Source: Paramacrobiotus richtersi (taxonomy: Eukaryota; Tardigrada; Eutardigrada; Parachela; Macrobiotidae). Taken from it: a stretch of DNA of 23,026 bases. The notes below the pieces were generated by a model. The model was not told where the DNA came from. It ran no database searches and worked only from the letters and a program-made list of their open reading frames with translations. Numbering within the stretch: position 1 is the stretch's first letter; every line of letters starts with the position of its first letter. Position numbers and translations under genes: made by a program. Below are positions 10,719 through 20,170 of this stretch, piece by piece. The stretch covers positions 1 to 23,026 of the forward strand of contig JAQGAU010000874.1 of NCBI GenBank assembly GCA_034698045.1, read 5' to 3'.

Positions 10719-10860
10719 TACTGTACGCGCCACATCAAACGACACACATAACAGCCCTAGCGCGCGCAAGATCCGGCTTTGCCATTCAAGCTAGCGGCAA
10801 AGCCGGATCTTGTGCGCGCTAGGGCTCTTTTGTGTGTCGTTTGATGTGGCGCGTACAGTA
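10719..10860. repeat. 142-bp near-perfect hairpin palindrome
   Basis: Left arm 10719-10783 and right arm 10796-10860 are 65 bp each and complementary at 62 of 65 positions, around a 12-nt loop (10784-10795). The outer tips are TACTGTACGCGCC and its complement; the inner ends are CCGGCTTTGCC and its complement. No target-site duplication is evident at the edges. It could be a foldback MITE, a hairpin RNA precursor or a recombination product. Confidence 0.9.
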
Positions 10861-13800
10861 CATACTCAAAAACGAAGTACGGCTTTCAGAATGTCGGTAT
10901 CAATATCACTGATCTTGACTACTCCCGAGGCCCACCTGTACAGATATTACGGAACTTCTGCAACTGAGAACGTCATTGCTCGGTCATGATACGTACAGCA
11001 TAATTAATATTAATTACTGGTACTACTGAGCGAGCCGTGCTTTGTGCAATTCTTATTGTATGTTGATTAGAATAAAATGCAGCTGATCATCCAGCGTTGT
11101 TGGTCAGGGTACCGGTTAGTTCAACCCCCGCTCGACAGTTGCCGACAGATTGCCGAACATTCTGTCGAAAAAGCGGATGCGAATCATCGTTTGTTGCCCA
11201 TCTGTGCGATACCTTTGACACCGGTGGAGGCTAGGCTAAGACTGTCTATTTCACTGATGAGATCGACGGTAGGGTTGGTTGATTAACAGTAAGATTCACT
11301 AAACCGAGCCATGATAGATTGGGACTTCCGGCTGTGATCAAATCCTCGTCGACTTCGCGCCCACATATCAGGCAGATGCAACACACGCATAGAGAGCAGC
11401 AGAGCAGGGCTATTGGAAGCAAACTTTCCGCCGCCTGGAACTCACCTGGAAGAAGACCCACAGTAGCGTAGCGTCTCGTAAAATGTCATAAAGTAACATC
11501 GAAAGGTAATAAACTTTGAAACCGCGGAATCCATAAATGCAGTACGGGCTCTGGCCCATACCTCGAGATATTTTCTCCCTCCATTCCAGAATCTTCTCCA
11601 GCGTAAATTTTTGCTGGTTCGAAAAATTACTGGAAAAAATTCCGCATAACCAGAGTCAAGTTATCCTTTCAAGCTTTGTCTTCTCATATCGTTAAATAAA
11701 TACAAAATTATTCACGAGAGCCACAAATGGCAGACCTAACACGTCCCTCCTGAAAGTTCGCTCAACCTTTGTTTCAAAAAAATGTCTTTACTTTCGGTAT
11801 ACACGTCCAGTAACAGCCGCACACGGGTTCTTTAGCTAAAAGCTCATTACGGAGACAGTCATAAATACTCCTTTTTGCTTCCGTTTTCGGCAAGATTTCA
11901 GACAGCTGCTGACAATGTCTGGTTCTTTGCTGTAGTCGGAAGTGAGGCTGAAATGGATTTCGTTGTTGGTGCTAGACAATACGTTATTACGTAAAGAAAC
12001 CTTACAATAAGAGGTTTCAAGTGTTATCTGATTACTTCAGTCCGCTCCTGGACATCTAATGATGACTGGGTTCGTTACGCTCCTTTGTAGCTACTTCTAC
12101 ATCTGTTGCGCTCGGTTCGAATTAGAGTCCAAAATCTACATGATTGTGTAGCAAACAGTGCAAAAGAATGGACAGGCGACATTATCATAACCCACGGCGT
12201 CGTATGAAACTCCGATCTACTTTGTTGCTCAAAAACATCGTTCATAAGTTTTCGTTTTCATGCTCGCAAAAAACTTTACTGAAGCATATTTAGTACAGCA
12301 CTGCAGTCACAGCGTAAGTTGCAGTATGTGCCGGCCATTACGAAAACAGCGCCAGCATGACGTTGTAAGTGCATTCAGGCATAGTGCCGGTTGATCATGT
12401 TTATGCTCATGAGAATAATACGACAAAGAGATCAAAAAAGTGCAACATTCCTGAGCAGATCTCTGCTAGACCAACGTATTTCTGGTCAGCGGAACGTATA
12501 TTTCCATATTATACAGTGTCACGTAGGTTTTCCTATTTCATTGTTATAAATGCACCGCCACTGACTTTCGCTGATTATAATGGACGAACTTTAACTAAAC
12601 AGAAAGCGATAATATGCTGTCATAATGCTGACAATAATTGTTTGTATCTGACATTATCCGTTATGTCATGCGATGCAAACAGAAACAACCGACACTTGCG
12701 GGCACTCATCTAATTCTAAAGTGTATGTACGTCTAAAGATGCTCTGCATACAAGACAGATAGTCCTGGAGTTCTTGTTCATTAAATCAGACTGTCTCAAA
12801 AACATCGCCAGATTCTATCCCATTGGGACTAGTATCTCGTAAGTGCAAAGATATGCTGTGGCGGATAGCCCGCGTGGTCAGCTCTCAAACAAAACAAAGA
12901 TCATCTTCGGATACGCTTCATAAAGTAAACCGATTTCTGCGGTAACTCTTATCATCACGTTTCGTCACCATTTATGAATATGCATGAACAGATCGGTAGT
13001 CGTTGCTAGTGAATTGTGACTATCACCGCAGTTTACGCACACACGTTGAGAAACGCATGCAAACCTCCGATACTGTTTCTCCCTCCTTAAACATGTACCG
13101 ATTTCCGGTGAAGATGCCCACTTGAATTACAGTCTGTGGGCTGCGGTTTCTCCAACCTAACATGCTTTTTAGGGTTGTGCGTCCTTGACTTTTAAGTACC
13201 TATGTACTAACTTGTGAGGTGCATAATGATGGACGTCTTGCTTTCGATTGCTGTTGAAGTAGCGTAGCAACCAATCTTGAAATCCATTATAAGGTTTTTG
13301 GATACATTAATTTTACTGCATGAGTTCGTTAATTCTTTGCAACCGCATACTACAGAATCTGATGGAGGACGTAACCTAGCTTCAGTACTATACGGTAATA
13401 TACGGTGACTGAAGACAGTCACTACAATAATTTGGATCTACTTGTAAATTTCTGCATTGTTTGCTTAAGCTTTGATTGCTTCGGGTATATCTGCACAGCT
13501 TAGTCGTTCTCAAAGAACTGCCGAATTCTTTATCACATGCACATAGACACACACTGCGAATCGTCACAGCGGATCCGCCATCTGCAGGTGTTCCCGGTAA
13601 GTGATTGGTGATCAAGACTATGCACGGCCAACGAAATGCACGCTTTGACGATGCCGTGTATCTTACTACAGAAAAATGCAAGATCTAAATTTGATCAAGG
13701 TTAACTCGAACTGTAATTACCATAGTATTTTTAATGTAATTGACTTTTCCGTTCTGTGAGTGACTTGTTGTCGCAGTTAAGCTGCGACCGCTTCGTCGTG

Positions 13801-14333
13801 CGGTTCCTCTTCGTTCAGAAAGCTAATCATGGAGTAACGTGACCTGTCTCGGTTTGTGAGCAGCGCGAAGCTACTTTTAGGTCACACTCCACATGTTGTG
13901 ATACATAGAGTACGTTCATTTACAGATTAAGTTTCTGTTGGACGTCGTTTACGCATGGCTTGCATCTTCGTACCGGTTGGAATCTCACCGAACGTACCGG
14001 GCGCTGCAGATGAGTCTTAATGCGACTTTTGCCTGTACTGATCCCCGACAATTAGCTGCCTACTGATTATGCCGTTTGTAATGACTAACTTGGTCTTCAA
14101 AAGTTTCAGCAGACCGTCTAGATGCAGTATCAGAAGGCTGTTAAGGCCATCGCTTCTGATATACGATACGTATGCATTCGACTTGGTTGCTCGTAATTCG
14201 TAAGGTTCGAATAGTTATTTTGCACCATCAGTCCGTTCTATCCGCCAAACGACGGCCATTCACACCCAGAATGCATCTGGAGCATGAAATCGCGGATCAA
14301 CGTCTGTCCCAGAAAGTGTTTTCTCTTAACAAG
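10861..14333. other. Long stretch without a recognised gene
   Basis: ORFs at 11077-11286 (+), 11246-11461 (-, Leu/Cys-rich and followed by CAGGTGAGT, a good donor-like site on the minus strand), 12369-12713 (+) and 13207-13681 (-) are open but unrecognised. A 16-bp palindrome TAATTAATATTAATTA lies near 11001. GTAAGTGCA nonamers are at 12365-12373 and 12839-12847. An 18-bp near-match (GCGTAGCAACCRATCTTG) links about 6296 and 13262. Confidence 0.45.
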
Positions 14334-14375
14334 CGACCGAGGTCGCAGGACTTTAGGCGTTACCAGGCGCTTAAA
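14334..14375. repeat. 42-bp dispersed repeat, copy 2
   Basis: Matches 4740-4781 in the same orientation, 34 of 42 positions. On the minus strand it lies inside an open frame (14238-14579) that reads KRLVTPKVLR. Similarity stops abruptly on both sides. Confidence 0.6.
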
Positions 14376-14660
14376 TGAAGTCCGTCCCGTTGCTTGCAGG
14401 ACGCAGGTTCGTATTCCACTGGTGTGTGTCTTCACGAGCCTGGTGTATGTCTTGCAGCGCAGCTGCACCAACGTATATAATTGTGCCGGTGTGCTGGAGT
14501 CAGATAAAAGGCTTGATGTATAAGCCTTCCACGACGCCAGTGTGGCGCTGACACCTAAAAATATGGTTCGTTGCAGCAAGAACCTTCGATCGTGCCGTGC
14601 AGATCTGCATACATTCGCACGACCTTATCAAGGCCTTGAACAGGTATGATAATCCAGATT

Positions 14661-14859
14661 TCAGCCCACGCCCGAAACGTATGTTGCCGTTGCATAACAA
14701 GCTGTCCTCAAAATGCTCTGCGATCGTTGCCGCCTTGGCGGCTTCATCAGATCTCCCATACTATTTGGTACGAACGTATCTGGATCCTGTGTAACGTAAG
14801 CGCCCCACTTCCGCTCTTCTGGTGCAATGTAGACATATTTGGTCGCGCTGATGTGGACA
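14661..14859 (-). pseudogene. Dispersed family copy B, C-terminal block
   Basis: The minus strand reads HISATKYVYIAPEERKW, then VTQDPDTFVPNS, homologous to the block near 8890-9012 in copy A. Here the frame is open for over 70 codons, while copy A has stops. It ends exactly where the retrotransposon begins at 14860, and the matching upstream block resumes at 20842 on the far side, so both are parts of one family copy split by insertion. Function unknown. Confidence 0.55.
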
Positions 14860-15003
14860 ATTATTTTCCTATGCTCTGACAAACATAACAGGCGCGGTGT
14901 CTGGGGAGTGGATTTTAATGATAAAATCCCTGGCAGAGAAGATCTCTACCCGAACAAACAACATGTAGCCGGCATTCAGCCTGCATAAAGGCAGGTAATC
15001 CCC
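14860..15003 (-). repeat. Split direct repeat B2 (144 bp, 3' outer copy)
   Basis: Identical to 15345-15488 except at one position, inside the loop of an inverted repeat at 14910-14929 (arms GGATTTTA/TAAAATCC). It forms the 3' boundary of the retrotransposon. Just outside this end the host family block begins. Confidence 0.92.
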
Positions 15004-15156
15004 TGCATAACATTGCAGTTAAAGCAATAACAACAAATTTTTTAAACACATAGCCATAAGAAGACAATAAAATCCGACGGGAGACGTGGGAGTCCAATCG
15101 GTCGGCTTCCTTGTGAGGTCCGGCGTATATCTTCCCTTCCGGAGTGGGTGGGTGGG
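15004..15156. other. Unique 153-bp stretch between A2 and B2
   Basis: This part of the retrotransposon 3' region is not repeated at the 5' end. It contains a G-rich run (GGAGTGGGTGGGTGGGG) on the plus strand and no gene. Confidence 0.7.
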
Positions 15157-15344
15157 GAAAATTTCCGAACTCCGCAGAAGCAAACTGGCGATGCCGGTAT
15201 GCGGTGCTTGCGCTTTATATATCGTACGTGGCCCACTGGCCGGCACGTACATATCGCACGTGGCCCACTGGCCGGCACGTACGAGGGGAGTGGTCACTAG
15301 TCAGCGGCCAATAATAACCAGATTCTACGCATAGAATCTTACAC
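15157..15344 (-). repeat. Split direct repeat A2 (188 bp, inner copy)
   Basis: 187 of 188 positions match 20654-20841. It contains two 32-bp tandem units (15219-15250 and 15251-15282, one mismatch) and, near the junction with the next repeat, an inverted repeat GATTCTA-CGCA-TAGAATC (15321-15338). Confidence 0.92.
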
Positions 15345-15488
15345 ATTATTTTCCTATGCTCTGACAAACATAACAGGCGCGGTGTCTGGGGAGTGGATTT
15401 TAATGTTAAAATCCCTGGCAGAGAAGATCTCTACCCGAACAAACAACATGTAGCCGGCATTCAGCCTGCATAAAGGCAGGTAATCCCC
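15345..15488 (-). repeat. Split direct repeat B1 (144 bp, inner copy)
   Basis: 143 of 144 positions match 14860-15003. It starts 17 bp after the stop codon of the recombinase frame and abuts A2, forming the internal junction TTACAC/ATTATT. Confidence 0.92.
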
Positions 15489-15505
15489 CAAATCCCCAAA
15501 CAATC

Positions 15506-16392
15506 TTAAAAGCGTGAAGCAAACCCTGCCATCCGTACTGCAAAATCTTCTCGTCGTTGGTTGTACAAACTGACGTACTGTAAATAGCAGTCACTTCTCC
15601 AGTTCCCTTGTGCTTTTATCTCGTCAGGACTAGCTCCAAGGGACGCTGCAAGCGTTGCTCCTCCGCGTCGGAACGAATGTGCCGAAATATTTCTTGCGCT
15701 GATTCCAGCTTTGCTCAAAACATTCTTTAAGAAACCGTTGAATTCTTTAGCAGTTAAAGCAGTCACCTTTGTGTTCATGCGGTAGCTTAAAAGCGGGTCA
15801 TTTGGTCCTGGCTTGACTTTGGCCAGGAGTTTCTCGACGGCTTTTACTGGGCAAAGCTCACTGTGACTCGGGAACCGTGGTATGATAACCTATACCACAG
15901 CGTTTGCAAAGCGGTTGCTCTTTAAAGCTGGTGCTGTAACTTTGTAGCCGAGCTCCGAGTGCTGGATATCTTTCACCATTACGCAGGTTCTTCGGCCCGT
16001 CAATGCTTGGAAAAGGTTCGAGCTGCGAAGAAGGGTGAAGAACGCTACCAAACAAGCTGTCCAAAACGTGTCCTGGATTGGTTTTGGCACCATATCCTTG
16101 CATTTTCGAATTTCAGTCAGTGTGGAAAGCTCCATTACTGACCTTTTATTTGGCAATTCAGTGCATCGTCTTTGTGCCCCGTCAAGCGCCTCTTTTATCG
16201 CAAAATGCGTCAGATCTGGTGCTTCCTCATTACGTGCGTGATGTAGCGATACTAAGCTTGCGACGTAGTTTTGGATGGTAGTATATTGCAGAGATTCCGA
16301 TGCAAGACAAGCGATGTACAAGCACACTGTGTACTGATGCAGGAACAGCCGTTAAGCGGTAAGTCTGACAAAAGCCCTTAAATCTCTTCCAC
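15506..16392 (-). pseudogene. Tyrosine recombinase of the retrotransposon, disrupted
   Basis: This is the DNA recombinase that would integrate the circular cDNA. Catalytic residues are visible: first Arg in TLLRSSNL (16025-16027), HSFRRGG with His at 15677-15679 and Arg at 15668-15670, Trp in GNWRSD in the usual His/Trp place, and the likely nucleophile Tyr at 15575-15577 (another Tyr lies at 15584-15586). Two lesions are seen. A TAG at 15890-15892 interrupts an otherwise continuous frame between NAVV and VIIPRF. The helical N-terminal core-binding region (from about 16392, RASQWKRFKGF) is in the RT frame and passes into this frame near 16321-16330 across a short GT repeat. Either the gene is dead or it depends on recoding. 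Confidence 0.88.
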
Positions 16393-18428
16393 TGCGATGC
16401 TCGCGTTCTCCGCGATGAACGGCCATGGCATTCATGCGCAAATGACTCAGCTGTTGTTCCAATTGCTGCAGTTGGATAGGAAGCTGTTGTTTTGGGCAGA
16501 GGTATTCCTGGGAAGCTGGAAAACACCGACAAGAAGCGCTCAACGTTTGCTTTATCGATAATTACTCTGCTTAAAGCATCCGCCGCTATATTGGTCACGC
16601 CGGGACAGTGGGCTGCAGTTACACTAAAGCCATAACGCAAGCATGCATAGAAGACCAATTTCAACCACTGCAGTGCAGCGAGGTTCTTTGTAGTTACCCT
16701 ACAGAGAAAAGCAACGGTTGAACTGTTGTCGGAAGTGACCACAACATGTTTACCGGTTAAAAGCGGAGCCCAAACTAGGACAGGAATACAAGCTGCTATA
16801 AGCTCCAGGAAATTGATGTTATCTTTTAGTGAGATATCAACTGCAGGTGCCGCAAGCCAGCACGATGCAAGAATGCCACAAGAATCAGGCAAGATGTCCG
16901 CCGGTTCCCAGCTGCCTGCAAGCCAAGCGTTCTCCATTACCGCTCCAAAGCCGCAAAGCGAAGAATCTGTATGCAGAATGACATGGGTGCGGGAAACGAT
17001 AGCACTCGGCCACCTTATCTTTCCGTTCAACGTATTCGCAAACTTGGCCCACCAATCAAGCTCGTAACGCAGTGCTTTTGTGATCCACACAACGTGCGAT
17101 GGGGCTTTAAGCTTCATCATTACATCAATAAAATATCGAGTAAATGTTCTCGCTCCCGCAACAGCCCTGGAAGCAAAAGCCATGTGTCCAATTAGAGACT
17201 GCAGTTCTCTTTTCGTAACCTTTCTGCGCTGAGCGAACGAATCCGCTGTATCTGCTAACCGCTCAAGTTTTTCTTGGGGTAAAATTATTCGGTGTTCTGT
17301 GGAGTCAGTTATTAGCCCTAAGAACAGTATGGTAGAAGCGGGACCGGTTACTTTTTCCCATTTAATGCCAAAGCCAAGCGATATGAGTAGCGATATTAAG
17401 AACTGTTGCGCCTCAGCGCACAAAGCAAACGTATCAGCAATAACAATATAGTCATCTAGGTAGCAAACGCATTTGTAACCTCGACTACGCAGTTTCCTTG
17501 CTATTGCTCCCGAAATTCGCTGAAAAATTGCGGGCGCGTTCGATAAACCGAAGCACAGGAAATTGTCGACATAATACTTTTCTCGTTCGCCATCAAAGCA
17601 CCATTTAAAGCCTTGCAACTGTCTGTGAGGAGGATACACAGGAACGTGTCTGTAAGCGGCTTTTATATCGACTACAGCAAAAAAGCAATGCGGACTGCTC
17701 TGCATAAGCACATCTTCTATGGTTTCGAATCGAAATGGTTCCGGTTCAATGTATGAGTTGAGTGAATCGCTGAATGGTCTAGAGCAGTCTGTAATCGGTC
17801 TTGGGACCACTGACCCGGATTTGGCAACTGCCCCTATTGCTTGCACCCGTAAGGGTTTACTGTCCTGCTCTGAAATCCTGCCTGATAACAGTTTGTCTTT
17901 GAAAAGCTGGTCTAGTAGCGGTTTCGTGACACCGTTTGTTGCGCTGCTGTAGTTACTGCACTCTGCCAGTTGAACAGCGCTAAGGTCCGGAACAAGACAA
18001 AAGCCGTAACAAATACCATTTATTAAGAAAGTAGAATCCGTGTCATCCGAAAAATTATTAAGCCAAGCATGGAGGTTACGTGTTAACGAACAGCGCGATA
18101 AAAGGTCACCATTAGGAATGAAAACAGTATGCATAAAGCTAACAACTTCTGGCTGAGTTTCCGCAGGAAAAGAAACAAATGAACAATCGCCAGCCAGTCT
18201 CTTTCCACCAGTCGCTTCATCGTCCGCCGTTATTGATGCCGCGGTTTCCGGCGGGAATATTTCCCTAGCATGCCGAAGCACGGTGATTTGGCGTTCCACA
18301 GTAGCCGCAAGCGTGGCGGTATTTGCAGTCGCCACGGTTATACTGCGTCCGGTTCCAGTCGAGGCAGCTGTCCTTGTACTGGAACGGGGCGTGAGCGAGC
18401 TGCCCATTGGACTGTCCACCACGGGCAC
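16230..18428 (-). CDS. Reverse transcriptase / RNase H (with start of the recombinase domain)
   Basis: This open frame of 732 codons has its first ATG at 18405-18407, since the codon at 18428 is GTG. It copies the element RNA into DNA. An N-terminal segment (NLHAWLNN...FLINGICYGF, around residue 120) is typical of DIRS/Ngaro RTs. The RT core has FAVVDIKAAYRHVPV, FGLSNAPAIFQ and the catalytic YLDDY (17451-17462, residues 323-326). RNase H follows, with HTDSS (Asp at residue 488), NFLELIAA, VTSDNSSTVAFL and AADALSR (residues 615-621). Beyond residue 650 the frame reads into the recombinase N-terminal domain without a methyltransferase. It overlaps the end of gag by 164 bp in another frame, so translation needs a frameshift or its own start. 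The last ~35 codons, after the shift at about 16325, are out of frame. Confidence 0.93.
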   Translation of the reverse strand: MPVVDSPMGSSLTPRSSTRTAASTGTGRSITVATANTATLAATVERQITVLRHAREIFPPETAASITADDEATGGKRLAGDCSFVSFPAETQPEVVSFMHTVFIPNGDLLSRCSLTRNLHAWLNNFSDDTDSTFLINGICYGFCLVPDLSAVQLAECSNYSSATNGVTKPLLDQLFKDKLLSGRISEQDSKPLRVQAIGAVAKSGSVVPRPITDCSRPFSDSLNSYIEPEPFRFETIEDVLMQSSPHCFFAVVDIKAAYRHVPVYPPHRQLQGFKWCFDGEREKYYVDNFLCFGLSNAPAIFQRISGAIARKLRSRGYKCVCYLDDYIVIADTFALCAEAQQFLISLLISLGFGIKWEKVTGPASTILFLGLITDSTEHRIILPQEKLERLADTADSFAQRRKVTKRELQSLIGHMAFASRAVAGARTFTRYFIDVMMKLKAPSHVVWITKALRYELDWWAKFANTLNGKIRWPSAIVSRTHVILHTDSSLCGFGAVMENAWLAGSWEPADILPDSCGILASCWLAAPAVDISLKDNINFLELIAACIPVLVWAPLLTGKHVVVTSDNSSTVAFLCRVTTKNLAALQWLKLVFYACLRYGFSVTAAHCPGVTNIAADALSRVIIDKANVERFLSVFSSFPGIPLPKTTASYPTAAIGTTAESFAHECHGRSSRRTRASQWKRFKGFCQTYRLTAVPASVHSVLVHRLSCIGISAIYYHPKLRRKLSIATSRT

Positions 18429-19016
18429 GAAAAAGCCGCTGGCCCGGCTGATTCAAGCGGCCAAAAGCATCCGGGCGGCGAGTCTCCACGTTCAAGCGGT
18501 TATCTGCAATGGCAAGCTGCTCGTGTTTATCGTTCAGTGTGAACTTCTCCAAGCAAGCAAAGCGTCGGAACTCGTCATCAAAAAGCACTATAGCCTCGTC
18601 CGTGTAGCGGCAGCGTCGTCCCGCCAGCAACTCTTGATACTGTAGAAGCTCAAGTAATGTAGCTACGTGTTTTCCCTGCAGATCTTTTGCAAGCCGTACT
18701 GATAAGCGCAAATTTCCAAGAAAAAGTTCGTTACAATTAATATCAGTTGGCAAAAGATTTTTCTTCTTCTTAACTTGCCCCTTTGGGTATACGAACTTAT
18801 GCGGACGTGGCAATTCTCTTGCTTTTACTGAAAGCTTATCGAAAACTTCGTCTACGTCATCGTCTTCGCTATCACTGGACTCACCCGAGTTGTCGGTGTC
18901 GTGGTTCGGTTTTTGCTGTTTGTTTCGGTTGGACTGGGACGGTGCTGGTGGATCCGGATCCACAGATCGCTTTTGCGCGGCCTTCTGGTCAAGCGTATGG
19001 CGAAGGTCATCGCTGG
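18265..19016 (-). pseudogene. gag, C-terminal part (core and CCHC zinc knuckle)
   Basis: This is the nucleocapsid-like part of the retrotransposon's gag. It includes an acidic linker (SSDSEDDDVDE), a VYPKGQVKKKK segment, the DIRS/Ngaro gag core (ELFLGNLRLS... to ...FDDEFRRFA), a second Cys-rich stretch (CLDWNRTQYNRGDCKYRHAC) and a final knuckle CGYCGTPNHRASAC fitting CX2CX4HX4C. It ends in TAG at 18265-18267, inside the RT frame overlap. The upstream half of gag lies at 20226-20606, separated by the nested DNA element. Reading backwards into that element, the frame stays open through ATGAGT repeats, so in-frame ATG codons come from the insertion rather than from gag. Confidence 0.85.
19008..19016. 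repeat. 9-bp target-site duplication, left
   Basis: CATCGCTGG, identical to 20226-20234, immediately outside the inverted ends of the nested element. Confidence 0.9.
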
Positions 19017-19071
19017 GGCTAGGTAGGTACCTCATACTCATACTCATACTCATACTCATAATCATAATCAT
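19017..19071 (+). repeat. Left inverted terminal repeat
   Basis: A 15-bp tip, then TCATAC x4, TCATAA x2 and TCAT. It is the inverted partner of 20171-20225. The tip contains the palindrome GGTACC. Confidence 0.9.
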
Positions 19072-19210
19072 GCATCTTTCTCTCATCAGAAAATGCTGTT
19101 ACAAATTAAACCAAAAGATACCGTGTGCGAGCTGAGAAACAGTAAAATTAATAAGGTAAAGAAGTTTACAATACTCAGTACAAACTTATGTCATTTCCGG
19201 ATGGTCAGCT

Positions 19211-19216
19211 TATAAA
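19211..19216 (+). promoter_or_regulatory. TATA box of the nested element's gene
   Basis: TATAAA, with TCATCAGCAGTTC (from about 19237) 26-33 bp downstream giving initiator-like TCAT/CAGT contexts, and the ORF start at 19376. A short GTATTTTCAG stretch in the leader could also mark splicing. Confidence 0.4.
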
Positions 19217-19375
19217 TGAGGTAGAATGGTTCTATTCATCAGCAGTTCAACACCTGGAGTCACTCTCTGCAGCCGACAATATACGAATGGTATTTTCAGT
19301 TTGTTGATAATCTGTTGACAATAAATACGTACATAATCGACCAAAGCAAAGCGGAGGACTTCCTTTTCAAGAGCA

Positions 19376-19801
19376 ATGCAAAGAGCGGTGTTGACAACCG
19401 TTTCTGCGTACTACGACACCTATTTTATCGGAGAAAAAACGGTCGAGAAGGAAAGAGCAGATATAGTTGTGACGAAAAAAGCAAAACTTGGGCCCAACAA
19501 GAATGAAACTAAACGCGCCAATACATATGGCGATTGCTATCGCGGATTATTTAACATCTATTGGCCAAGGGAAACAATTAACAAAATCTGGCCAACTGCT
19601 GACTCGTTTACGCGGTTTCTGGACCGGTTGATCGCCCTTCGCGACGACTTCGAGAACAATGGAAAAGAATACTCGAAAATACCTCCGTACCTTAAACAGG
19701 CCATTCGCGCGTACGCTGCAGTAAGTGTAGGAGCCATGAACTACCAACAAGCCGTTGCAAAAATAAGGGAAGCCCGGGATTTTGTTCTGGAACTATCCTG
19801 A
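19376..19801 (+). CDS. Unrecognised 141-residue protein carried by the nested element
   Basis: The ORF lies centrally in the 1209-bp element, on the plus strand, opposite to the retrotransposon. It starts with ATG at 19376, about 160 bp after a TATA box, and stops with TGA at 19799-19801. It is basic and charged in residues 19-50 (EKTVEKERADIVVTKKAKLG), then has a Trp/Tyr-rich segment (FNIYWPRETINKIWP), and ends in amphipathic helical sequence (IREARDFVLELS). No signal peptide or membrane span is seen. A second frame over 19315-19506 is also open, so the true N-terminus is uncertain. No DDE/D triad or zinc finger can be assigned. It may be a captured host gene, an accessory transposon protein or a truncated transposase. 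Confidence 0.5.
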   Translation: MQRAVLTTVSAYYDTYFIGEKTVEKERADIVVTKKAKLGPNKNETKRANTYGDCYRGLFNIYWPRETINKIWPTADSFTRFLDRLIALRDDFENNGKEYSKIPPYLKQAIRAYAAVSVGAMNYQQAVAKIREARDFVLELS

Positions 19802-19864
19802 CGAGACCTCAGCTTGAGTTATTCGTGCATTATATATAGATAGCTCAGTTGTATTTTTCTATGA

Positions 19865-19975
19865 ATGTGTCGTTGTACATCATATGCCGCGGTGACCGTA
19901 GGAGCAATTACGTTTGCTGAGGCGGCCGAGCTAATACAAGACGCGCAGGACTCTGTATATTTATTACCGGAATAA
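19865..19975 (+). pseudogene. Second, diverged copy of the ORF's C-terminal tail
   Basis: A 36-codon frame (ATG 19865-19867, TAA 19973-19975), 63 bp after the 141-codon ORF. Its last 28 residues, from YAAVTVGAITF on, align without gaps to the tail of the preceding ORF (YAAVSVGAMNY); then ELIQDAQD corresponds to AKIREARD, and both end two to four residues later. Identity is moderate, so the duplication is old or the residues are under selection. It could be an alternative terminal exon or the remnant of a tandem gene duplication. An AATAAA at 19971-19976 overlaps the stop. Confidence 0.55.
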
Positions 19976-19976
19976 A
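19971..19976 (+). terminator. Polyadenylation signal
   Basis: AATAAA overlapping the stop of the duplicated tail frame, inside the nested element and followed by T/G-rich sequence (TTTGTAATAATATTGTGCTGT). It fits a plus-strand transcript starting near 19240. Confidence 0.4.
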
Positions 19977-20170
19977 ATCCCTTTGTAATAATATTGTGCT
20001 GTCAAAGACCTGGATTAAGAAATGAGTAGGAATATACAAGTATCAATATGGGCACGAGCATTGCGACCTGATTTGACCTGATAATGTAGTGCGTCATTTT
20101 GCACCATACTCTTTTACAAACTTTCTTGCACTGCCGTCAGAGGCATTAATGCGAGTTCAAATGACCAACA

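Noticed and set aside
12114..12125. GGTTCGAATTA, like a tRNA B box
   Set aside because: No A box or cloverleaf stems at the required distance; the same applies to GGTTCGAATAG near 14212.
15219..15282. CRISPR-like repeats
   Set aside because: Only two directly abutting 32-bp units without spacers, inside a eukaryotic retrotransposon repeat.
18270..18645. Plus-strand ORFs of 90 and 120 codons
   Set aside because: They lie opposite the gag zinc knuckle and start of RT, which are recognisable; these are shadows.
19315..19506. 63-codon ORF overlapping the nested element's main ORF
   Set aside because: Its start resembles protein, but it stops early while the other frame continues for 141 codons; kept only as doubt about the N-terminus.
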